Shown: positions 1 to 4,819 of the stretch, in pieces
Position numbering within the stretch: the first letter of the stretch is position 1
Layout of the letters: every line of letters starts with the position of its first letter
From: an uncultured Pseudomonadota bacterium
GTDB taxonomy: Bacteria; Pseudomonadota; Gammaproteobacteria; Burkholderiales; Methylophilaceae
Length of the DNA stretch: 5,475 nucleotides
Direction of reading: 5' to 3'
NCBI GenBank assembly: GCA_903860085.1
Contig: CAIOPD010000087.1
Coordinates: 1 to 5,475, forward strand
Program-made: the position numbers and the translations under genes
Notes under the pieces: generated by a model
Database searches by the model: none
Told to the model about the DNA's origin: nothing
What the model saw: the letters and a program-made list of their open reading frames with translations, nothing else

Positions 1-53
1 ACTCGTCAACGTTTCAAATTCTACGTCTGACGGACTTTTTACATAAAACATAC

Positions 54-59
54 AGGGAG
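54..59 (+). promoter_or_regulatory. Shine-Dalgarno site of the leader ORF
   Basis: AGGGAG lies 8 bases upstream of the ATG at 68, a near-ideal site and spacing. It is the only good ribosome binding site ahead of the subtilase-like gene, and it points to the short leader frame rather than to the subtilase start at 120. Confidence 0.5.
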
Positions 60-65
60 CACTTT

Positions 66-88
66 AAATGGCTAATTGGCCACCATTT
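66..88 (+). promoter_or_regulatory. Small hairpin over the leader ORF start
   Basis: AAATGG (66-71) pairs perfectly with CCATTT (83-88) around an 11-base loop. An alternative pairing of TGGC (69-72) with GCCA (79-82) is also possible. The 5' arm contains the leader ATG, so folding would mask that start. The stem is short and AT-rich, so its stability is doubtful. Confidence 0.2.
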
Positions 89-109
89 TATTTGTTAAAA
101 GACTTTTGA
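68..109 (+). CDS. Putative 13-residue leader peptide (uORF)
   Basis: A short frame reads MANWPPFYLLKDF and stops at TGA 107-109, ten bases before the subtilase ATG at 120. What is seen: a strong AGGGAG site at the right distance, a complete start and stop, and a downstream gene with no recognisable ribosome binding site. It is in a different frame from the subtilase, so it is not an N-terminal extension of it. The inference is that ribosomes loaded here terminate and restart at 120, giving translational coupling, or that the peptide acts as a regulatory leader. Its ATG sits inside a possible 6-bp hairpin (66-71 with 83-88). It has no run of a single amino acid of the kind seen in classical attenuator leaders. 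It could also be chance, with the SD-like sequence serving nothing. Confidence 0.35.
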   Translation: MANWPPFYLLKDF

Positions 110-119
110 TCGACTACTT

Positions 120-1622
120 ATGTATACAATCAATAAAATCACTAAAACGCTGACTATCGCTACGGGTAGTGAAACCATAGGTACTTCAGCAGCAGGTCAA
201 GCTGTCATAAATTTCTATAATCCTGCTGGAGTGCTTGTAGAACAGGATGTAACCTTATCCGCTACCTTAGCTATTAAGTATTTCCCAGTCGCTAATGGTT
301 CATATACTGATCAACTATTTTCTAACGGGCATCTAATTTCCTCAGATATCTACAGCACCACAGGTATAAAGCTTAGTACGTCTTTCTATTCAACTACCGG
401 CGCAGTAAGTGAAACGGATACCTTCACTTATAATTCAAAGGGATTAATCTCTAATGTCGTCAAAGTAACACCAACCAAGGTAGACAATGTCGCTTATACC
501 TATTCAGCATCAAACCTGCTATCTACCTTAGTCCATACTAATGCTACTGGTCAGCTAACAGAGACAGATTACTATAAGGCGACTGGAGCCCTAGACCATA
601 TCGTAATGAATGTAGCTGCTGTTATCCCTCCTCCTACAGTGTTATCAACGGTAGGTACATGGAGCAACATTGCAGGTTATGGCGAGGTCAACTACCTCAA
701 AGCTCTCAATATGTTAACGGGTAGTACATTGAGTGATGTAGTACCTACAGGAACTGTAAGTTGGAGTAATAGTGCTACCCATACTAATGATGCAGTTAAC
801 GCTGGCTTTACCGGTAAGGGTATCGTCATTGCAGATATAAATACGGGTATCGACTTACATAACACAGCCCTTACCCACAACCTTTCTAGTTATAACTGGA
901 ATTTCCTTACCAATACATCCAACGTTCAAGACGACAATAGTCACGGTAGCGAGGTAGCCAGTTTAATTACCGCCACCAATATCGGTAATGGTGTTACAGG
1001 TAATGCAACAGGTGCTCAGTTGATGGTTTTGAAAGCATTAGATGCAAACAATAACGGTACGCTAGCCAATATCGTATCTGCTATCGATTATGCTGTTGAC
1101 CATGGTGCCAATGTTATTAACTTATCCTTAGGTGGAGCTGCACAACAGCCTGCAATATTTACCGCATTGCAATATGCACAATCACATAATGTATTAGTAT
1201 CTATAGCATCAGGTAATGATGGTGGTAATACACCTGTATATCCTGCTGCCTATGCACAACAGCTTAGTAATGTGGTTGCCGTAGGTGCTACGGCTAACGG
1301 TGTGCCAAATGGCGCTACATTATTTGCTAGTTATGCTGATAAAACGGGGACTAATACTGCCTATAACTATGTAGATGCGCCTGGTAGCGCATTAACGGGT
1401 TATAACGATGCAGGTGTCATTGTTACAAATAGTGGAACATCACTAGCAGCACCCTTAGTAGCCAGTGAGATGGCAGTATTATTACAAGCATATAATAGTA
1501 TCTCAGGACATGTCGCAAATAGTGCTGCTGCAATGTCATCAGTAATCAGTGCTATCACCCACGGTGTAGATGCGATCAGCCTGACTGGCATTGCACCTAT
1601 TCCTAGTACGTTCTTTGCATAA
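120..1622 (+). CDS. Subtilisin-like S8 family protein, catalytic Asp replaced by Asn
   Basis: This 500-residue protein has a C-terminal subtilase domain (about 225-490) behind an N-terminal region of about 200 residues that I do not recognise. Seen in the domain: GKGIVIADINTGID (232-245), which lines up without gaps with the usual GKGxxVAVxDTGID block and puts Asn241 where the catalytic Asp belongs; the His block NSHGSEVA with His275; the oxyanion Asn366 in ASGNDGG; and the Ser block SGTSLAAP with Ser441. The N-terminal region carries loosely repeated Tyr-x-x-x-Gly units near 33-37, 78-82, 90-94 and 151-156. There is no signal peptide or membrane segment. There is no Arg and no Cys in the whole protein, about 12 Lys and about 28 acidic residues. 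That composition, and the small hydrophobic C-terminus (STFFA), recall type I secretion substrates, but this is inference. The start is firm: an in-frame TAA lies at 96-98 with no other start codon between. No Shine-Dalgarno site precedes it. It is either a protease with altered chemistry or an inactive subtilase fold. Confidence 0.85.
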   Translation: MYTINKITKTLTIATGSETIGTSAAGQAVINFYNPAGVLVEQDVTLSATLAIKYFPVANGSYTDQLFSNGHLISSDIYSTTGIKLSTSFYSTTGAVSETDTFTYNSKGLISNVVKVTPTKVDNVAYTYSASNLLSTLVHTNATGQLTETDYYKATGALDHIVMNVAAVIPPPTVLSTVGTWSNIAGYGEVNYLKALNMLTGSTLSDVVPTGTVSWSNSATHTNDAVNAGFTGKGIVIADINTGIDLHNTALTHNLSSYNWNFLTNTSNVQDDNSHGSEVASLITATNIGNGVTGNATGAQLMVLKALDANNNGTLANIVSAIDYAVDHGANVINLSLGGAAQQPAIFTALQYAQSHNVLVSIASGNDGGNTPVYPAAYAQQLSNVVAVGATANGVPNGATLFASYADKTGTNTAYNYVDAPGSALTGYNDAGVIVTNSGTSLAAPLVASEMAVLLQAYNSISGHVANSAAAMSSVISAITHGVDAISLTGIAPIPSTFFA

Positions 1623-1724
1623 GCATTTACTGACTACCTAGCTGGAATTGACTAAGCCATACTTGGTTAATGTCATATAAGCTAGCAAGAAAAACGATAT
1701 CAGCTCATTGAACTAGCGAAATCA

Positions 1725-1749
1725 GCCTAAGCTCTTTTTGAGCTTAGGC
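1725..1749 (+). terminator. Strong hairpin terminator after the subtilase gene
   Basis: GCCTAAGCTC (1725-1734) pairs perfectly with GAGCTTAGGC (1740-1749) around a five-T loop, a 10-bp stem about 100 bases past the subtilase stop. The bases that follow (CATCTTACATT) are only moderately T-rich, so termination may be imperfect or need Rho. The stem is symmetrical and could also act on the minus strand, although no minus-strand gene is evident. Confidence 0.55.
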
Positions 1750-2048
1750 CATCTTACATTAAGCAATCGCGCTTAAATTCCTGTTGGATAGGTTATCCGA
1801 GACTATAAAACAGACGTAAGCATACGCCATTACCGATACCAAAAATAACTAGCGCTCATCTTTATGCTTGGATAGCTAGCGACCTTCCTTGCCTATATTT
1901 CAATCCATTTTTCAGCACACGTTGTTTATCCCTATCTAATCACACGCAGTGATCTCAAATCTATTCCTAGATTGGTATCCTCTTGCATCGCCCTCCGCTG
2001 GAGTTAGTTTGTTCGCTTATCAGTACAAGTACCTAACCTATTTTCTTT

Positions 2049-2069
2049 GCTAGACACAAGACGTCTAGC
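2049..2069. repeat. 7-bp inverted repeat, 7-base loop
   Basis: GCTAGAC (2049-2055) and GTCTAGC (2063-2069) are perfect inverted copies around a 7-base loop. There is no T-run next to it, so it is not a typical intrinsic terminator. It may be a structural element of a transcript or a protein-binding site. Confidence 0.25.
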
Positions 2070-2108
2070 GACTGTTATAAACTAAACGCTCCTGACAAGA
2101 ACTGAACG

Positions 2109-2135
2109 AGAGCTCAATAGTATGAGCTTTTATTA
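2109..2135 (+). terminator. Weak terminator-like hairpin with T-rich tail
   Basis: AGCTCA (2111-2116) pairs with TGAGCT (2123-2128) across a 6-base loop, with A-T and G-U extension outward to 2109/2130, followed by TTTTATTAG. The form suits a weak intrinsic terminator on the + strand. No gene immediately precedes it, so if real it would end an unseen transcript within 1750-2110 or a read-through transcript from the subtilase. Confidence 0.25.
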
Positions 2136-2190
2136 GAGACAGCCTGCCAGTACAGAAAAGATTAATGCACACTGATTACCATAAGTCGAT

Positions 2191-2218
2191 TGTCGCCTTA
2201 GCTCATCCTAATGCGACA
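2191..2218. repeat. Inverted repeat upstream of the 370-residue gene
   Basis: TGTCGC (2191-2196) and GCGACA (2213-2218) form a perfect 6-bp inverted repeat with a 16-base spacer, ending 38 bases before the ATG at 2257. The position would suit an operator or a leader structure for that gene. Arms this short can arise by chance, and no promoter boxes could be fixed around it. Confidence 0.2.
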
Positions 2219-2256
2219 GCTTTACTATTTTGAATACAGCAAGAGGAATTGAAAAC

Positions 2257-3369
2257 ATGATGATTCAAATCAATACATCAACCCAAAAAGCCTATTTAGA
2301 TTTAAAACATCTAACTAATGTACATTTTAATGGCCCTAATATTGTGACGAGGATAAGCCAAGTTGATCAATTAAGTAGATTAGGAACCACCTTCCCTGAC
2401 GTAGATATTTTTTTGGGGTATGAAGATAAGTTTATCGGAGAGGGAATTGTGAAAGAGTGGGAGTCGGAAGGGCATAGCTGCACTAATGCCAGCCAAAATC
2501 GGTTTCGTGTCGAAATCGAAATCCTCAGAATTTATAAAACGCCGATTAAAATGAGCGCTAATATGCAGGAATCGCTAGCCGAAGATGCCTATGACGCGCT
2601 GAAAGAGGTAATTAATGAAGACTATATAGGTTATTTTGCAGACGATGGTATCTACTACGAACTTGACGATCCAGCATGTAAGGCCGCTATATTCGGATCA
2701 GTGATCCCATTTAGCCTGCGTAGCATTGAACTTCTTCGTAAAGAAAAGGTGAACAAAGTCCTATATCCCCCCAGCAAGCTAATACCTTATTCGGCGGAAT
2801 GGAATGAGTCTGTACGGGAAGAAATATTGATTAACGACAATACCGATGACAGTCTTAAACTGAAACTAATACAAGCGTTTGATGGGTATGGGCCAATCTC
2901 TAAAGCCATATGGGAACGAGAAGAAAATGATGATGCTGATAGTAAAACTAATGTATATCCCTTTGATATAGACCATATCGGCCCAGTGCCAATTAAACCA
3001 TTGGAAGCATGTTCCCTTAACGAGATACTAGACCCTGAAAATTATATTGGTCTAGATACTATGACAGGGGATAATTTTAAACGTGGCCTGATCACATTCA
3101 GTGATAGTGGGCAACAGGATATGTCGACGGACTTAGAAGAGAACCCGTTCTGTTTTTGTATGGATCTTAACTACACTGTCGCTAAGCCTAGTAAACGTCA
3201 GAGTGAGTATCTGAAATATCACAACGAGCATGTATATGGGAAGTGGCGTCAATTTTTGGGGTTCACATCTAAATTAGAAGCCAAGCCTAAACGGCCTAAG
3301 GTAAAGCGAGTAGTCGATACTAATCTCTCCGGAAAAGTAGGCGAAAGTATTAACTCAATTGATCAATAA
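2257..3369 (+). CDS. Hypothetical protein of 370 residues, function unknown
   Basis: I do not recognise this protein. The start is set at ATG 2257 because AAGAGGA (2241-2247) lies 9 bases upstream. A TTG at 2230 would add nine residues but would run through that ribosome binding site, so it is unlikely. ATG 2260 is a close alternative. The product looks soluble: no signal peptide, no membrane segment, many acidic residues. The first 100 residues or so alternate hydrophobic and polar residues as in a beta-rich fold. The middle (about 100-230) looks helical. Two Cys lie close together near 299-301 (FCFC), and a basic stretch rich in Lys, Arg and Pro sits near 343-351. A DIDHIGPVPI segment (about 237-246) looks faintly like an HNH start, but the rest of that motif is missing. 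It stands alone, with a 630-base gap before it and no gene close after it. Its frame stays open past the TAA to 3543. Confidence 0.75.
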   Translation: MMIQINTSTQKAYLDLKHLTNVHFNGPNIVTRISQVDQLSRLGTTFPDVDIFLGYEDKFIGEGIVKEWESEGHSCTNASQNRFRVEIEILRIYKTPIKMSANMQESLAEDAYDALKEVINEDYIGYFADDGIYYELDDPACKAAIFGSVIPFSLRSIELLRKEKVNKVLYPPSKLIPYSAEWNESVREEILINDNTDDSLKLKLIQAFDGYGPISKAIWEREENDDADSKTNVYPFDIDHIGPVPIKPLEACSLNEILDPENYIGLDTMTGDNFKRGLITFSDSGQQDMSTDLEENPFCFCMDLNYTVAKPSKRQSEYLKYHNEHVYGKWRQFLGFTSKLEAKPKRPKVKRVVDTNLSGKVGESINSIDQ

Positions 3370-3540
3370 TTAATAGATGACGATCAACGCTTGATTTTTC
3401 AGCATGGTCTCATCCCCTTTTGCTATGTGGGGACTCAAGAACAATTTGGGGATTTTGAATCCGTTGCCAGTAAGGACTTTGGTTTGGACACCAAGCACCA
3501 AATCCCTTTGTTTAGCGAACTCAATATGAATATCGGCCAT
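3370..3540 (-). CDS. Possible 56-residue minus-strand ORF or gene remnant
   Basis: On the minus strand an ATG (complement of 3538-3540) opens a 56-codon frame ending in TAA (complement of 3370-3372), directly abutting the stop of the 370-residue gene as convergent genes often do. It begins MADIHIEFAKQRDLVL and ends in NQALIVIY. Codons are rich in the purine-N-pyrimidine pattern typical of coding DNA (GAT, ATT, GGT, GTC, ATC). No ribosome binding site is visible, and a stop lies just upstream of the ATG in the same frame. The + strand in the same codon register is also open (3370-3543, ending at TGA) and also looks protein-like, so only one reading, or neither, is real. It may be a remnant of a longer gene. 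No family is recognised. Confidence 0.25.
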   Translation of the reverse strand: MADIHIEFAKQRDLVLGVQTKVLTGNGFKIPKLFLSPHIAKGDETMLKNQALIVIY

Positions 3541-3568
3541 TGACCGAACACATGTAATTGGTCAATGG
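3537..3568. repeat. Perfect 9-bp inverted repeat (CCATTGACC / GGTCAATGG)
   Basis: CCATTGACC (3537-3545) and GGTCAATGG (3560-3568) are perfect inverted copies separated by 14 bases whose centre is the palindrome ACATGT (3550-3555). The left arm covers the putative minus-strand ATG at 3538-3540. A partial third copy, AATTGGTCAGAATG, occurs near 3611-3624. Candidate roles are a dyad operator, a recombination end or a transcript hairpin. Without a T-run it is not a typical terminator. Confidence 0.4.
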
Positions 3569-3649
3569 ACGCAAATGCTTACAGATAGTCTAAAGCGAAA
3601 GTTAGATTGAAATTGGTCAGAATGTAGCCGAATGTTTCTAACGTTAAAT

Positions 3650-3680
3650 ATAGCCCTTCCGACCAATCCGGAAGGGCTAT
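3650..3680. terminator. 12-bp hairpin, terminator-like
   Basis: ATAGCCCTTCCG (3650-3661) pairs perfectly with CGGAAGGGCTAT (3669-3680) around a 7-base loop. This is the most stable stem in the window. The + strand tail (CAAGTCTATTGC) is not a clean T-run. On the minus strand the tail reads TTTAACG. It lies 281 bases after the 370-residue gene, with no intact gene in between on the + strand. It may end read-through transcripts in either direction or be an orphan structure. Confidence 0.45.
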
Positions 3681-3811
3681 CAAGTCTATTGCATTCATAA
3701 GTCGAACGGAATAACCCTTTACAGTAATTATGTATCAATAGAACAGATTAGCTTGATTATCAACCATCAAGGAATGATGGCAAGATATCGAAATCGCAAT
3801 ACAACTTTATT

Positions 3812-4061
3812 ATGATAATAAATGTAAGTAAAAAAGTACGAGCTTTGTCTAAAATTAGTTACAATTCGAAATTAAAAGAATCTATACCCTTTACTCATCC
3901 GAACTGATTTAGAAGTACTTATCCATAAAGGTATCAAAAATAGGCAAGATTACCTTGAAGATGATGATAAGAAAAAGATGCTCACTGATTCCAAGCAACA
4001 GGTAACCGTGTGCGATGCCGATAATCAAGTAATGAAGTTCCTAGGCAGATTTAACGCTTAG
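3812..4061 (+). pseudogene. Probable broken small gene (frameshifted), function unknown
   Basis: Two frames meet near 3900. The first starts at ATG 3812 (MIINVSKKVRALSK...) and stops at TGA 3905-3907 after 31 residues. The second is open from 3876 to TAG 4059-4061 and gives a protein-like tail (TDLEVLIHKGIKNRQDYLED, then a Lys-rich turn, then VTVCDADNQVMKFLGRFNA). The tail has no start codon before ATG 3978. A single +1 shift at 3902-3906 would join them into one product of about 82 residues. The second part looks like real coding sequence, with a Lys/Asp-rich helix followed by an alternating hydrophobic strand. No ribosome binding site precedes 3812, so the true 5' end may have been lost. 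The 111-residue gene starts 35 bases after the TAG, so the two may once have been co-transcribed. I do not recognise the family. Confidence 0.35.
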
Positions 4062-4096
4062 TATTTATTCAAATTTAATTTACAGAGAGAAACAGA

Positions 4097-4432
4097 ATGT
4101 CAGAAACGTTAAAATTCGAAGATTTAAAATCAAACATAGATAGATGTATCTCAAACAAATCATCATTTTCAGTTATCGGTTTAAGTGGAAAAATGAACCT
4201 TGCTATTGAACTTATTGAAAACGCTATTGAGCGGAAGGATTTAACTTGCCGTGTTTATACGAGCGGAAGAATTGCTGCTGTAGGTGGAAGTTTTTTTGGG
4301 GGAATAACCGGTATTGCAGGAGTGCTCTCATCGGTTGGAATAGCCGCCCATAATTTAGCCACGTACAATCCAGATTATGAAATTGCAAAACACCTTATTG
4401 ATAACAAGCTTACAATAGAGTATAAAAAATAA
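4097..4432 (+). CDS. Small hypothetical protein with glycine-rich hydrophobic segment
   Basis: This 111-residue protein has three parts. Residues 1-50 are charged and mainly helical, with IGLSGKMNLAIELIENAIER at 27-46. Residues 59-84 are hydrophobic and rich in Gly, with GxxxG-type spacing (Gly64/68/72 and Gly69/72/75), as in glycine-zipper membrane helices. The polar tail holds AHNLATYNPDYEIAKHL (84-100) and ends LTIEYKK. There is no cleavable signal peptide. The first half could bind a partner while the middle inserts into or lies against the membrane. A weak GAGAGA (4085-4090) sits 6 bases before the ATG and supports this start. The small-protein style, with NPDYEIAK after a Gly-rich segment, looks like a conserved family, but I cannot name it and assign no function. 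The gene ends normally about 30 bases before the insertion sequence, so the element has not disrupted it, although it may have removed its terminator. Confidence 0.7.
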   Translation: MSETLKFEDLKSNIDRCISNKSSFSVIGLSGKMNLAIELIENAIERKDLTCRVYTSGRIAAVGGSFFGGITGIAGVLSSVGIAAHNLATYNPDYEIAKHLIDNKLTIEYKK

Positions 4433-4525
4433 AAATTTGTCTACAGTGGTAAAAGAAAAATATAGTGGACCCAGAAATCAGGACAATGGTTTAAGCTATG
4501 CTCTGTTGAAATTGAGAAGCATAAA

Positions 4526-4819
4526 ATGAGCGAAAGCAAACGAAAGGTTTTTACGGGGTCTCAAAAAGCCAAGATTGCCTTGGAAGCGGTTAGAGGAATA
4601 AAGACGATTAACGAGATTGCACAGGATCACAACGTGCATCCTACCCAAGTTGGTCAATGGAAAAAGGAATTAATGGATAATGCAGGCAGCCTGTTTGATG
4701 TTAAACGAGGGCCGAAGCTTACCAATACCCAGAACGATCCAGATCGTCTGTATGCCAAAATTGGGCAGCTGAATATGGAATTGGATTGGCTAAAAAAAAA
4801 GTCTGGACTCAGTCTATAG
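4526..4819 (+). CDS. IS3-family transposase OrfA (HTH DNA-binding subunit)
   Basis: OrfA is a 97-residue protein that recognises the IS ends and, through a -1 frameshift, supplies the N-terminus of the full transposase. Residues 10-48 form the typical helix-turn-helix: TGSQKAKIALEAVRG, then KTINEIAQDHNVHPTQVGQW and a basic KKEL. Residues 72-92 form a leucine-zipper-like helix (L75, I79, L82, L86, L89) for multimerisation, ending WLKKKSG, a common orfA end in this family. GAGAAG (4514-4519) lies 6 bases before the ATG, supporting this start. The length is usual for the family. The frame ends at TAG 4817-4819, just after the slippery run at 4792-4801, so OrfA alone is made when no shift occurs and may act as an inhibitor, as known for related IS3 elements. 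Confidence 0.9.
   Translation: MSESKRKVFTGSQKAKIALEAVRGIKTINEIAQDHNVHPTQVGQWKKELMDNAGSLFDVKRGPKLTNTQNDPDRLYAKIGQLNMELDWLKKKSGLSL
4795..4801 (+). promoter_or_regulatory. Programmed -1 frameshift site A AAA AAG
   Basis: Nine A residues followed by G (4792-4801) contain the heptamer A AAA AAG in the correct register for orfA (CTA AAA AAA AAG). Slipping back one base moves ribosomes from orfA into the orfB frame at GTC 4801. The site and the orfA/orfB order match the established IS3-family mechanism. I did not find a strong downstream stem-loop. Transcriptional slippage on A9 is an alternative route to the same product. Confidence 0.8.

Larger units (their letters stand above)
1623..2256. other. 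Gene-poor interval of about 630 bases with several hairpins
   Basis: No convincing gene is seen on either strand. The interval opens with the terminator at 1725-1749 and then holds short perfect inverted repeats: 1759-1776 (TTAAGC arms), 1958-1973 (AATCTA arms, 4-base loop), 2049-2069 (GCTAGAC arms), 2111-2128 (AGCTCA arms, then TTTTATT) and 2191-2218 (TGTCGC arms). A 22-codon frame (ATG 2165, TGA 2231-2233) ends just before the next gene but has only a weak upstream site. An 18-codon minus-strand frame near 1980-1935 has a GGAGGG too close to its ATG. A small RNA or a long untranslated leader could lie here. I could not define a promoter for one. Confidence 0.4.
3370..4096. other. Interval of about 730 bases with gene scraps and two strong inverted repeats
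   Basis: No intact, clearly expressed gene is seen between the 370-residue and 111-residue genes. The interval holds a frame open on both strands (3370-3543), the 9-bp inverted repeat at 3537-3568, the 12-bp hairpin at 3650-3680 and the frameshifted gene at 3812-4061. Short frames between 3569 and 3811, such as an 11-codon frame near 3577, have no ribosome binding sites. The mixture suggests a region where genes have been lost or rearranged. Confidence 0.4.

Noticed and set aside
692..880. 62-codon minus-strand ORF opposite the subtilase gene
   Set aside because: It lies wholly inside a gene with strong family motifs, has no ribosome binding site, and its product resembles nothing; it is a shadow frame.
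1400..1591. 63-codon minus-strand ORF opposite the subtilase Ser block
   Set aside because: It is antisense to the conserved SGTSLAAP region, so it is open by coincidence of codon use; there is no start signal.
1935..1990. 18-codon minus-strand ORF with GGAGGG
   Set aside because: The GGAGGG is only about three bases from the ATG, too close for efficient initiation, and the frame is very short.
2165..2233. 22-codon leader peptide before the 370-residue gene
   Set aside because: There is only a weak AGAAAAG upstream, and the peptide has no attenuator-like residue run; the next gene has its own good ribosome binding site.
2230..2256. TTG start adding nine residues to the 370-residue protein
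   Set aside because: The extension would translate through the AAGAGGA ribosome binding site that fits ATG 2257, and no ribosome binding site precedes the TTG.
2965..3081. HNH nuclease-like reading of DIDHIGPVPI in the 370-residue protein
   Set aside because: The second His and the Asn-rich remainder of the HNH motif are not found at the expected spacing, so the resemblance is only local.
3902..3910. Programmed +1 frameshift of the prfB type
   Set aside because: The codon before TGA is AAC, which cannot re-pair well in the +1 frame, and no internal SD lies just upstream; a mutation or sequencing error is simpler.
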